Assembly (NCBI GenBank): GCA_021464415.1
Contig: CM038469.1
Coordinates: forward strand, 30,187,736 to 30,251,735
Direction of reading: 5' to 3'
DNA: 64,000 nt
Origin: Lonicera japonica
Taxonomy: Eukaryota > Streptophyta > Magnoliopsida > Dipsacales > Caprifoliaceae
Below the pieces are notes generated by a model. It saw only the letters and a list, made by a program, of their open reading frames with translations. It had not been told where the DNA came from and did no database searches. The first letter of the stretch is position 1; each line of letters begins with the position of its first letter. A program made the position numbers and the translations under genes. Below, piece after piece: positions 36,352 to 46,826 of the stretch.

Positions 36352-37300
36352 ACTGGATCGATGGCTTATTCTGTACTTTTCTTTATTTTTTCAATATCTG
36401 CTGCTAATTAAATTGGATCAATGGCTTTTGCAGTTTTGCTTTGCACTTTTAGATAATTTATTTTGTTCTGAGAAGTAGCATATATTGCTGTCATATTATT
36501 TATATGTATTTGTCTGTAGAGAGTGAGAGTAAGAGAGAAAGAAAGAAAGAAACATAAAGTAATTTCCTTTAGCTAGCAAATCATATATATATATATAATA
36601 CGGCCCGATACAAGCCTTCTGGCTGGGTTGCTCTAGCTCCAACACCAGCTGGATGGCTGAGTGTAGGCCAAAGACCTCATTTGTTTGGAACCCAAATAGA
36701 AACTTTTGAATTGTATGTTATCAATCAAATTTGTTGGAATTAATTTATAAGTTTATCCTTCACTACTTCACCTATCCTACACTATAGTGTTTTGTCCTAT
36801 GAAAAGCTCTATTGTGATTTGTGCCCAAATACTCAATTTGGTCCTATGTGCTTTCATGAAGTCACTGATAATGAAGATCCAGGCATCAACAAATGGTTGA
36901 GACTGTGATACAGGGTGCCAAGTAGAGCCCCACCCACGTCTCCCTCTCCCTCCTGGAATCACTCGTCCGCTAAGAGAGAGCCTGGTGACAGTGGCAGAAA
37001 TTTGTGTTGGAACGATTTTAAGAGATTATGCTCCTTCCATTATGGTCTGCGTTTCGCTTAATTTATGCAAATCTAACCTATTTCATCGGGTGGAAGTTCT
37101 TTACCGCTGGTACGGACCCATATGCTCGTAGTAAAATTAAGTTGGTGCGACATAAATCTGGACGTCCAAGCTAGCTAGTCAGCTGGGTTTGTAAAAGTTT
37201 TTTACCACTATCTATATATATATATGTCAAACCCATGCGCTTAAAATAAAATGTATTTACTCAAATAAATTTTAATGGGCCAAAACCCACGCATTTAAAG
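36352..37300. other. Spacer after the CACTA element
   Basis: Non-coding. Contains GAAA repeats (36536-36553), a TA run (36580-36597), and two similar blocks AACTGGATCGATGGCTT / AATTGGATCAATGGCTT at 36353 and 36412. No gene supported. Confidence 0.6.
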
Positions 37301-37436
37301 TAAGATTTAGTTGCGGCATTTACTCCTTCCATGATGGTCTGATTTTTACTTTAAATTTATTTTAAAGTATAAGATTTAGTTGCGGCATTTACTCCTTCCA
37401 TGATGGTCTGATTTTTACTTTAAATTTATTTTAAAG
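37301..37436. repeat. Perfect 69-bp tandem duplication
   Basis: Units start TAAGATTTAGTTGCGGCATT at 37301 and 37370 and are identical for 67 bases, so the duplication is very recent or has been kept uniform. A diverged relative (CTCCTTCCATTATGGTCTG) lies at 37031. Confidence 0.95.
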
Positions 37437-37779
37437 ATACTTTAAAATTTAATTATAACATAATTAATGCTTTAAAAGCAAATTTTACTTTGACCAAATC
37501 TAAACTATGATGGGGTCAATGATCTTGTAACCCGTTGGCGTCCTTCATATTTTTGTAAGAGGAAGGTTTTGGTTCGAACCATATAGATGTAGTTGTCAAA
37601 CCTTTTGAATTGTTTGTCTAGCTTCAATTAATGTGGTGGTTATGTGGATTTGTAATTGTAAAATAAATAAATAAAAGAAGGTTGTATTATATATAAAAAA
37701 AATGGAATTATGAAATTATCGCTTTCTATCCAAAAATAAAAAGCTATGGCGGAGAGTGGGGTGTGTGCACGCCTGTGTC

Positions 37780-37935
37780 TATTTAAACACCGCAATGAGG
37801 GGTGTGGGTGTGTGTAAACTTCTGGTGGAAGTTCTTGATCACTATGACAAACTCACACGTTTAAAATAAATCGCATAGAGGGGTGTGGGTGTGTGTAAAC
37901 TTTAAACACTGCATTTAGAAGCTGGTGGGACATGA
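37780..37935. repeat. Imperfect duplicated GT-rich block
   Basis: GAGGGGTGTGGGTGTGTGTAA occurs at 37797 and again at 37875, each followed by an AAACTT and CTGGTGG context. The same stretch repeats ACGTTTAAAATAAA-like motifs also seen near 37220 and 37985. Non-coding. Confidence 0.7.
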
Positions 37936-38119
37936 ATTCTGGATGTCCCTGATTTGAGCGGAATTTTATTTACAAGGAACAAATCCGCAAGCTTAAAATA
38001 AAATTTATTTGCTCTACCAATTTAGTAGTGACGGCGTAGTATTCTTTATTTAATTTTCATACACGCAATAATAGATTCAGATATATAGCTGATTCAAGGA
38101 TGCAGGGGAAAGAGGTCTG

Positions 38120-38205
38120 AGACGCGTGCAGGGACAAAGCTTGAACTTGAACCACACCTAAGAAACCGATTCACCCACTACTGCTACTCAAGAGCTGAGC
38201 TACTA
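38120..38205 (-). mobile_element. tRNA-derived SINE head
   Basis: On the - strand, TAGCTCAGCTCTTGAG (38187-38202) fits a tRNA box A, and GGTTCAAGTTC (38143-38153) fits box B, 34 bp apart. Such a Pol III promoter without a foldable tRNA is typical of plant SINEs. The 3' tail end is not resolved. Confidence 0.5.
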
Positions 38206-38229
38206 GGAAAGAGGAGAGCAAGGAACAAG

Positions 38230-38610
38230 ATAGAGGGAGTTTTCACTTCGTTCTATTTTTAAAATTTAATCTTTTTTCTTATATATCGGGAGAATTATTT
38301 TTAGTTTGTTAATTTTATTTGTAACCCTAGATTATTGTTTTGTTTCTCTTGACTCCTTCCTCAAGAAACCGTATGGTATAAAATAGTATGAGTACTAATT
38401 TTGCCCATCTTTAAACAAAAAAACCGAGCTCGAACATGGCACCATATGTAAATACTTACATTTTAAAATTTTGAACTTAATCCGAAATGTCGTAATGTAA
38501 CAATTTGACAAAATGGACGGAGTTTTCACTCCATTCTATTTTCTTAAAGAAAAAAAATATTTTTATTTGTATCAAGAGAATTATTTGCTTTGTGAATTGT
38601 TCTGCTCTTT
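38230..38610. repeat. Dispersed duplication of a TTTTCACT(C/T)C(A/G)TTCTATTTT block
   Basis: 38230-38335 and 38517-38605 share GGAGTTTTCACT-C-TTCTATTTT and a following GAGAATTATTT-TTTGT-AATT. Between them (38350-38385) is TCAAGAAACCGTA-GGTATAAAATAG, a near copy of the F-box 2 core promoter at 40229-40252. Confidence 0.6.
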
Positions 38611-40215
38611 TAAAAATGAAGTTTTACTACAGAACAAGTGCCCCCTTGTACCAATTGAGTAACACTATTATATTACTACTCTCATTCTCACTCTATGCGT
38701 CTGCTATTTGAATAAAAGTAAGATAAAATTATTCGTAAGTCCTTTTTTTTTAATTATATTAAGATATATCTATGCCATCCGACAGGATAAAATAAATATG
38801 ATAAAAGAGAATAATGAGTAATAGATCTAAATCGGCACAATTCAATTAGTCTATTTTGAACTTATTGTCTAGCCTAATTTAAAGTTTCGAACAACCAAAA
38901 CTTAAGTTCAATCTTAATATTGAAAAAACTAAAAATAGATTAGACTTAACCGCCTTGTTTTTAATTTTTAATTAAATGCACTTTTAATTATATTGAATTT
39001 TTTATTCTTATTTTAATCTTAGCAAATAAATTTTTTAACAAATTAAAGTGAGGCTGTATGTAAAAAAATGTACAAACACATAAGTACGTCCTAGAAAATG
39101 ATCCAAAAATTTGATTGACATTCATGAACACCCTTAAAAACAGCAGAGTAAGATGACTAATAATATACAAATACATAAGTATGTCGTTAAATGTTACTCA
39201 ATAATTTTTCTTGATCATTTTTACATAATTTTATGATCACTATTTAAGCGTCACCAACCACCTCTACCACTGCATTTCCGACGAACTCATTGGAAATTTC
39301 ATAAGGTCACTAGAACTCCAGTGATCATTTCAATATATGCACTGCAAAAATAAATATGCACTCAAATCTAGATCTTTAATTGCATGTGGATTTAATTCAA
39401 AAATAGATTGATACTAATATTTAAATCTTACATTATGTATGGATTTAGTGAAAACACATATCTATAATAACATTTATTACATTAGTTGCTGGCAGTTGCA
39501 CTAAAATCTATGTTATTAGTTGCTTGCAGATCTATTTAGTGCAAAAATATATTTGCAGTATTTGAGCCGGAACTCCAATAGTGGGGGATGGTGGTCACAG
39601 AGGGTGGCATGACTCGTGGTGATTAAATATTTTTCTTATAAAAAAAATTAATGTCTTTAGTTAGAAATGAAAAGGTAAGGTATCCTTCATTTTGATATAA
39701 TTACGAAATGAACCCCCTTAACCCACTGCCTCTAGAAGTAATTTAAAGAAAAAAAGTTTAAAAGTTAGCAATAGTGGTCGAGAGATGTAGTACACTTACT
39801 GTTAGTTAGGGTTTGTTGTCACTAAAATGTAAAAATTTTTTGTGACTTAAAAGTCGCCGCCGGTAAAATTGAAGAAAAAAAAAATAGACACGACTTCAAT
39901 AACTCACTTCTAATAATGGCAAGGGGCCAGGTTTAAGGTGGATTTGTTCATACCCAACTTGAGGTTATATATGCTCAACCCGAACCCACTTACAAACCGA
40001 ACCCCTATAATTTTTCAAGGAACATGAACCTTGCCTTGCCTGACCCGTATGAGCTCGGGTCAAGTTTTTTAAAACAAAACCCGAATCTACCCCAAAACTG
40101 CACCGGGTTTTTGGTGACCCAACTCAAACCCGGTCTATTAGAGTCGGGGCGGATCGGAAACCACGCCAGCAGGGTTGGATAAACTGCTATATTATTATTA
40201 TTATTATTATATTCT
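38611..40215. other. AT-rich spacer upstream of F-box gene 2
   Basis: No gene seen. 39900-40180 is rich in CCCGAACCC/GACCCGT/CGGGT motifs (e.g. gctcaacccgaaccc, cgagctcgggtcaag), as found in several plant MITE families, but no end pair could be fixed. A TAT repeat is at 40190-40209. Confidence 0.5.
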
Positions 40216-40242
40216 TTACTCCTTCTCCAAGAAACCGTACCG

Positions 40243-40250
40243 TATAAATA
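40243..40250 (+). promoter_or_regulatory. TATA box of F-box gene 2
   Basis: TATAAATA, 71 bp upstream of the ATG at 40321, following CAAGAAACCGTACCG. Position and sequence are those of a plant core promoter. A diverged copy of the same promoter core lies 1.9 kb upstream. Confidence 0.7.
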
Positions 40251-40320
40251 GAGTTTAGGGATGCTCCAGCGTTTGAGTACGTAGCTATCTAAGTTTCTAG
40301 GGTTCTAGGTCAGAAGAAGA

Positions 40321-41625
40321 ATGGGAAAACGGAGGAAAATGAAAACGAAAAGAGAGAGAAAATCAAGGATTGCAACAACAGGATCCAAGAACAACAACAT
40401 CATCGGCAAAATTGCGACTGAAAAACAACCGTTGTACTTTTCTCCGAGAGATCTGATCGGAAGCCACGAACATCTCTTACGTGAGATTCTTATTCATGTT
40501 CCTGATAAGCCTATCTGTAGATTCAAATTAGTCTCCAAATTATGGCTCTCTATAATCTCCGATCCCGATTTCTCTCGCAACTGGCACACAAAACACGTCC
40601 CCTCTCCGTCCGCCCTCTTGTTTTGTACAACATATCGTTGCAGGTACAAATTCATTTCACTCGACGAACGAGAGAAAAATTCATTTTCCCCTGATTTTTA
40701 TTTTAATTTTAATTTTCTCCCTTTCTCCGATCACGCTCATTCTAGTACTAAAATCCTACAATCTTGCAATGGTTTGCTACTTCTTATGGTTAAGGATGGT
40801 TTTGGTGTACACAATCCATCGACCAATCAATCAAAACTCACTCCAAAACTTCCTGAAAAGTACTCTAAGCTCTCTGGTCTTTGCACTAGATTGGTTTTTG
40901 ATCCATCGAAATCGCCTCATTATAAAGTCTTTTCATTCTTCAGCCTACGCGATTATTATAAGCTTTTATCTATTGAAATATTGATATATGCGTCGGAAAC
41001 GGACTATTGGAAAGTACTATCTATAGATGAAGATTCTTTATTTAACACTATTACATTTTATGATGGTGTAATGTTCGAGGCTGGGGTGCTTTGGAATGGT
41101 GCAATTCACTGGCCCCGTCAAAGAGAAAGTAGTTCGTTCTATTTTGATATTGATAAAGAGTGTTGTATGAAGATGCCAATGCCGCCAATCCAAGGAGGTC
41201 AACAAGTTAGAACCATAAAATATTTTGGGGAAACTGGAGGCCATCTTCACCTGATTGACTACAAGGGTGATTATGCTTTGCAATTTGATGTTTTCAGGAT
41301 GGAATTGGATTATTCCAATTGGTTCGTTAAGTACCGTGTTGATCTTATTCCACTGTGTTGGCGTATAGATGCTGTGGATTGGCGTATTCAGAAGTTTACT
41401 TTCCTTACTCTTATTGTTAATGGTGACGGAGTTGAAGGAGAAGAAGAGTCACCGGTATTGGTGATGCACTTACCCAAAACAGAAATGCTTATATCTTATA
41501 ATTTGAATAACGAAGTACTAAAGAACATCTGTCCTTCCTCACTTCAATCTTGGGACTTGAACTTTTCGAAGCAAAAAAATTGGTCAACTATTCACCAATT
41601 CATCAGATCACCTGTTAGGTTTTGA
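40321..41625 (+). CDS. F-box protein with F-box-associated C-terminus (paralogue 2)
   Basis: A single-exon 434-aa protein. A basic N-terminus (GKRRKMKTKRERKSR) could be a nuclear localisation signal. The F-box spans about residues 50-86 (HLLREILIHVP, RFKLVSKLWLSIISDPDFS). The F-box-associated region has ILQSCNGLLLL, VHNPSTNQSK, DPSKSPHYKV, YASETDYWK, FEAGVLWNGAIHWP, FDIDKECC and GGHLHLIDY, nearly the same landmarks in the same order as the protein at 24336. The two genes are therefore paralogues, 14.7 kb apart and separated by the 10.4-kb CACTA. The expected role is the substrate receptor of an SCF E3 ligase; the substrate is unknown. The frame is intact. Confidence 0.93.
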   Translation: MGKRRKMKTKRERKSRIATTGSKNNNIIGKIATEKQPLYFSPRDLIGSHEHLLREILIHVPDKPICRFKLVSKLWLSIISDPDFSRNWHTKHVPSPSALLFCTTYRCRYKFISLDEREKNSFSPDFYFNFNFLPFSDHAHSSTKILQSCNGLLLLMVKDGFGVHNPSTNQSKLTPKLPEKYSKLSGLCTRLVFDPSKSPHYKVFSFFSLRDYYKLLSIEILIYASETDYWKVLSIDEDSLFNTITFYDGVMFEAGVLWNGAIHWPRQRESSSFYFDIDKECCMKMPMPPIQGGQQVRTIKYFGETGGHLHLIDYKGDYALQFDVFRMELDYSNWFVKYRVDLIPLCWRIDAVDWRIQKFTFLTLIVNGDGVEGEEESPVLVMHLPKTEMLISYNLNNEVLKNICPSSLQSWDLNFSKQKNWSTIHQFIRSPVRF

Positions 41626-41986
41626 TTCAAGTCAGATTATGAGAAATAAGGCTAAACTCAACTATAGAGGGGAACAGTGGCAACTCGGCTTACTATCGTG
41701 AAAAAGTCAGAGGCAAGGAGTTCAGATTCAATACCTCAGAGACACCTAAGGTTAGAAATGGAATTCTTTATTTGAGTTTTGCTGTTTTACTGTTAGAATG
41801 AAAGTATTGTTGAGTGCTTGGCTAGATATGGTTTGTATTATTTGGCGCTGAGATTAAAACTTTGGGGTAAATTTTTTTTTTTTTTTTTTTAAATTCTGCT
41901 AGAAATAGTGTCTTACGTCTTAAAGCTGATAAATGCAAAGACCAATACATAGAAGCTAATACCTCACTTTGTTCAATACAGGCCGG
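41626..41986. other. 3' flank of F-box gene 2
   Basis: Probable 3' UTR and spacer. A T run is at 41872-41890. GGCAAGGAGTTCAGATTCAATACC near 41712 faintly recalls a tRNA box B, but no box A is convincing. Confidence 0.5.
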
Positions 41987-42373
41987 TAGGGGTGGCAATT
42001 TTAGATAAGACACTAAAACATGTCAAGAAACGAAATTAATTAGTGAGAATTGACACAAGAATTAGTTCAAATTTTGTGTCAAAGGCAGGGCTGCCATTTT
42101 TGTGTCCAAATTTTTGAATGAAATTAGAGTTACGTTGTGGTAATTGTGTCTAGTCGTGTCAAAATATGTCTAGTCTTGCTTGAATTAGAGAAAATATATT
42201 CATTTTCACTCATGTTAGGATACGTCTATTAGGATGAAAAAATTGTAATCGTGTTTGTCTGGTCGTATAATGTTTACGTTGGTGGAATTTATGTGTGTCT
42301 TGTCCTTGTTTTTCTTGTCTATCAGATCGTGTCAGGCAAAAACACAACCCGAAAACACGAATTGCCACTCCTA
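41987..42373. mobile_element. hAT-like MITE, 387 bp
   Basis: The left end TAGGGGTGGCAATT and the inverted right end TAGGAGTGGCAATTCG are the widespread plant hAT terminus. The interior is rich in GTGTC/TCGTGTC motifs and has no coding capacity. The immediate 8-bp flanks (caggccgg / gatagaag) do not match, so the insertion is old or a boundary is displaced. Confidence 0.65.
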
Positions 42374-43033
42374 GATAGAAGCCACATCAAAGAAATTATG
42401 CTAAAGTGTTATAAGCGCTTGACTAGCTAATGGTCTGTGCTTAGATGATTTTTACTAATTTATATATAAAGGTAAACAAAGAATTGATCATTATAACTTC
42501 GCACAACATTTATCATCTCATTGGATGAAGTTTTGAGGAGTTTGCTGATATAGATGAGTTACCCTAGCTTAAAAACTGTGGTGATGATTCTATGTGCTTC
42601 ATAAAGATTGTAGGTATTTATATTTATTCCTCCCCATGTAATCTGATAACAAAATTCATGGGTGGAAGCCAAGATCTACAAAGTAGCAATTCATGGGTAA
42701 ATGTACCAAATCTCATGATGTTAATCAATTAGTCCCCGTTTACTTTAAAGGGCATAATCAATGTAGCAAATCTCACTATGATAAACAAGCTCTATTCATG
42801 TTTCAATATTGTGCAAAAAATAGTGTATCTTTAAAAGAGTCTAAAAGTCCAAGTACTCTTAATTTGAGATGGAGCTGAGGCAATACTTGTAACATGAGTT
42901 TGATGAATCTTGCTCCATTTCTCAATTACCTTCGATTTCTCACAGGGGTGGCCAATCGGTTTACAAATAAATATAACCACCACCGAACCGCAATGGTTGG
43001 TTTATCGACATTCAGTTTTACCAAAATGGTCGG
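42374..43033. other. Spacer and possible outer hAT-like repeat
   Basis: No gene. CAGGGGTGGCCAATCGG at 42943 looks like the start of another hAT-type repeat, into which the 43034-44041 element inserted, but a matching far end was not found. Confidence 0.45.
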
Positions 43034-43125
43034 CAGAGCCGGCCCTGGGACAGGGCAAACAGGGCGACCACCCAGGGTCCAAAAATAAGAAGGGGCACTA
43101 ATTTTTTTATGTGTATACATAATAT

Positions 43126-43158
<33 letters not shown>

Positions 43159-44041
43159 TAAAAAATAATTAATTAATAACGTATCTTTCCTAGAAAATAA
43201 TTGTAATTTTTTCAATGAATGTTTGGATTTTTGTTTGATGCAACAAAGTTAGTTTCATTAGATGATGATAAGATCTTGCATAAATCTTGAAAATACTTTA
43301 AAAGTTAATGTTTCTGATGTTAATGAAAGTACTTATATTTAGAATTACAAGTATTGCAATTAATGTTACCAAGTGAATCGTATGAAACAAATGAACAATG
43401 GACATCCATTAAAATTATGGAGATTGTAAAAGATATGGATATATTTCCTCATGTAATGCTTTCTTAGAAACTATTATTGACTTTATATACATGTGACTGT
43501 GGTATCTGCAAAAAGAAGTTTTTTCAAATTGAAATTGTTAAAATCTTACTGGCGAACCACTATGAGTCAAGATAGATTAAAAGCATTAGCAATTTTATAC
43601 ATTGAAAATGATATCTCATAAAATCTTGATGATAGAGATATAATTCATGATTTTATTGCGAAGAAATCATTTTAAATGATTGTTTTGATCAAAATTTCAT
43701 TGTTATTTTTATTTTGTAAATACATTTTAGTATGCGGTGTCGCTTTGGAGCATTTAGAAACTTTTTGGAAGATAAAATGCACATGAAAACCGAAGATGAA
43801 GCATATAAGTGCTTGAATTATTTGTCATATTGGTTTTGATAGCATGTAAACTCTTATATTTTAAAATGAAGCTTGCAAACACTTTGAATTCTTAATTATA
43901 ATGTGTTTTTTGTTGGAATATGAATTATTTTCATTGAAATAAAATTAATTTGTTTTTCTAATATAAAAAAAAATAATATATTTTTTGGTGGAATATCAAT
44001 TCTTTTCGCCCAAGGCCTAAAAATGACCGGGACCAGCTCTG
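43034..44041 (+). mobile_element. hAT transposon remnant, 1.0 kb
   Basis: Ends CAGAGCCGGCCCTGGGAC and inverted CAGAGCTGGTCCCGGTC, the classic plant hAT terminus. The 8-bp flanks ATGGTCGG (43026-43033) and ATGGTTGG (44042-44049) match 7 of 8. It retains the 3' end of a transposase gene in the + direction. The GGGGCAC and GGCCTTGGGCG subterminal parts are also typical. Confidence 0.88.
43335..43675 (+). pseudogene. hAT transposase C-terminal dimerisation domain, broken
   Basis: Recognisable as the hAT dimerisation region: LQVLQLMLPSE, IMEIVKDMDIFPH, then after stops and frameshifts KRSFFKLKLLKSYWRTTMSQ, DRLKALAILYIENDI and, after another stop, DDRDIIHDFIAKKSF (43511-43675). The order is that of intact hAT transposases, but the catalytic core is missing, so this is an internally deleted, inactive copy. 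Confidence 0.82.
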
Positions 44042-44119
44042 ATGGTTGGTCGGTTTTGGTTGGTAATTTGGTAAAACTGACCACTCTCAGTCACAAAGGC
44101 ATAACGCATGAAAGCAAGT

Positions 44120-44216
44120 AAGCAGTAGGCAGCAGCAATCAGCACAACAGCAGCAGGCAGCCAGGCAGCATTAGCGGTCAGCAGCAGCAGGCCAGCAGCA
44201 CAGCAGCCAGCTAGTC
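44120..44216. repeat. CAG/AGC-rich microsatellite
   Basis: Imperfect GCAGCAGC repeats broken by GGCAGCC and AATCAGC. No reading frame of interest goes with it. Confidence 0.85.
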
Positions 44217-44279
44217 AGTGCTTTTTGTAGGGAATTTACCAGAGAAAAGGCGAGAAGATCGGATTTGTAGGGGCCTTAA

Positions 44280-44450
44280 AGAGCAAAGGACTTGTTGACT
44301 GTGATCTAGCTGTGAGAGTGAGGGAGACGGAGGATTGAGGGACCGAGGGAGGAGTAGAGCTGTAGAGGACGACAGAGCAATGGAGCCGTGGAGGACCGGT
44401 GGAGCTGCGGAGGGACAGAGGGACCGGCGGAAGCTGTGCCGCTGAGAGTG
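44280..44450. repeat. GA/GGA-rich low-complexity stretch
   Basis: Repeats of gagggaccg and gtggagg on the + strand (CT-rich on the -). A 111-codon - strand frame here is compositional and is not called a gene. Confidence 0.7.
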
Positions 44451-44579
44451 AGTGTGAGAGTTGAGACAATGAAAAGAAGATAAGAAGTCGAGAACTGAGG
44501 GTGAGAAGTGAACTGAAGTACTGAACCCAGAGAGGGTTTTGGTTTTGTTTTGTCATTTGTGAACTTAACAATTAGTAAG

Positions 44580-46460
44580 GTTATAATTAATAGATATATT
44601 ATAATGTATATATAATACTATATTAGTCTATTAGACAATTAGAAATTAATCAAATTATACTGACAAAGAGAAACATAATAAATATGTACATGTATTAAAA
44701 TTTTACAATGTGGTCGGTCGGTACTTCACAACTTATGCTGTTGGAGGTGGATGCTCTGAAAATCAGAAAAGGTTCAATTGCTCATGATCAGTTCATTAGG
44801 TCACCCATTACATTTGATTGTGTTATTTTGCTATTTGACTTACAAGATTTCTAATATTCATTTTCTTTAGATGTTAATTTTATCAGTTAAAGTTTTCGAT
44901 TTCCATTAATTCACCCTAATTAATTTTATTTTCCGATTTCTTCACTTATTGATTATTTTTGTTCTTTCCTTTTTTTCATTGCACCCCATTTAGTTTTTGT
45001 TTCTGATTTCTTTACTTATTGATTATTTTTATTCTTTCTTTTTTTCTTTGTTTAACAATTAAAATGAAAAAATAGAGTGACTTTATTTACTTTTTACCTT
45101 CCTACAATTGGAACTTTAGGAGGATTGCACCTCAAATTGCATATTTGAATTGGGTTTTACTTTTCCTTTTGAATTCTTGCTTTCTATTTCCTATTGAGAT
45201 TATTTTGGATAAATCTTTTCCGGGCAGGAGTACATGAGAGGTTCTGTACGCATATGAATATATCCTATGAATCTAACTTCTTTTGACTCAACAAGAAGGT
45301 TTATTTGGAGATAACTATTGAGTTTAGGCTAGTATACATCTTTGTGTTTTTCAGATTATAGGATTTCATGTGAATTAATAGTTAATTTTGGCCGTGAAAG
45401 CTGCTAACAGCTTAGGTGAGCTGGCTCATAGAGTCGAATCAAGTTTCACTCTTTTTCGAATACTGCTTCCCTGTTTCGCATTACCTGTTTAGGCTGAAGG
45501 AGAAGGTTATTTTGTCAATCTTCGAAGAAAACCGCTTGCAGGCGTGTTTTCTTTATCTACTAGCAGAGGAAGGACCCCTTAATATCTGCTAACAGATTGC
45601 TAGTTTACAGAATGCGCTATAGTGGACCATCAGCATAATAATCATATACAAGAATTTGAATGGATTTTTTTTCTTCCGTAGTGCGGGGAAATGGAGCAAT
45701 GAGTATCAATATAATCCAAATACCGAAGAAAGAGATGATTAGCTCATACTGAATGTCACAATAGTTAAAGTTCTAGTTGTAGCCATTGATTGTATCAAAT
45801 CCAGTGTTTGTACGAAAGCTTTGACTTTCGAAATGTAATGCTAATTTGTGACAGAGTACTGAAGGTGACAATGCCATATTTGCAAATTCAAAAATAATAG
45901 TTGCGTCTCTACATCAGGTTTGCTCATACATACAAATTCATCTGATTTTTCATTGTTTGAAAATCGTATATTTAACTTCATTTGTTGTATGTGGTGAATG
46001 TCTCTCTCTTTTGCTGCGGTTTGTAGGTCGGCTAATCACGTTGCGAATTGGATTTGCAAAGTATTCGCTTCTTTTGGTGGTTGGAGTGTTAATCCCTGTT
46101 ATGACCCATCTCAGTTGTCAGTTTTGGCCTATGGATACGTTGCCTAGTTACTTAGTTAACTTTTTTTTCGCGCGCGCGTATAGGGAAAGAGAACAAGAAA
46201 CAAAAGCTACGGCATCAACAAAACAAATAAACAGCATAAAACAGAACCTCAAAGAAACTACTGCTCAAAAAAAAAAAATTAGGCCTGCGAGTTATATAAA
46301 ATGACAAAAGTTATTTCTTTTTGCCAAGTCATTGTGAAACTTTTGTATAGGGCTTTTAGGTAAATTTGAACTCCTAAATATTATTTAAGTTAAATTTTTT
46401 TTTAAATTGGAATTTACATTAAATTGTTGCATTTGGTTCGTGAATTGTGACAAATAATTA
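44580..46460. other. Spacer without supported genes
   Basis: AT-rich, with two similar blocks near 44935 and 45005 (GATTTCTTTACTTATTGATTAT). A more balanced stretch at 45390-45620 (ctgctaacagcttaggtg...) could be transcribed but encodes nothing recognised. Confidence 0.5.
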
Positions 46461-46462
46461 TA

Positions 46463-46538
46463 TAACTTTACTTATTTTTCATCTTTTCATCAAAACTAAC
46501 TCAATTTATTTTTCTTTTCTATCTTGCAATCAAATGGT
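46463..46538. repeat. Partial Tourist-like MITE arm
   Basis: tcatcttttcatcaaaacta through gcaatcaaatgg matches the right arm of the adjacent MITE. It abuts the complete copy directly, without its own GGAGCC end. Confidence 0.7.
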
Positions 46539-46540
46539 TA

Positions 46541-46826
46541 AGCTCCGTTTGATTGCAAAGTGGAAAAGAAAAATAAATTGAATTAGTTTTGATGAAAAGA
46601 TGGAAAATAAGTTGAGTGATAGAGGTGATATCCTCTTGATTTGTAAGTTTTTCTATGAAGAAATTTTCTTTGCTTGGTGGTGAGTAAAAATTTTCCACCA
46701 AAAATATTGAAGGATGGAGAATATATATTCATAAAATGAGTAACACCTCTTACCTTATTTTCTATCTTTTTCACACAAACTAACTAAATTTATTTTTCTT
46801 TTCCATCTTTGTAATCAAATGGAGCC
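46541..46826. mobile_element. Tourist-like MITE, 286 bp
   Basis: Terminal inverted repeats of about 90 bp: left agctccgtttgattgcaaag, right (inverted) ggctccatttgattacaaag, continuing TGGAAAAGAAAAATAAATT and AAAAGATGGAAAATAAG. Flanks TTA and TAA fit the 3-bp targets of PIF/Harbinger elements. A third arm of the family lies at 3108-3199. Confidence 0.82.

Noticed and set aside
41950..42382. ATAGAAGC direct repeat as target duplication of the 41987 hAT MITE
   Set aside because: The left copy is about 30 bp away from the recognisable terminus, so it is probably coincidence.
44236..44571. 111-codon - strand ORF
   Set aside because: Ser/Leu/Pro-rich frame through a GA-rich low-complexity tract; no domain and no splice context.
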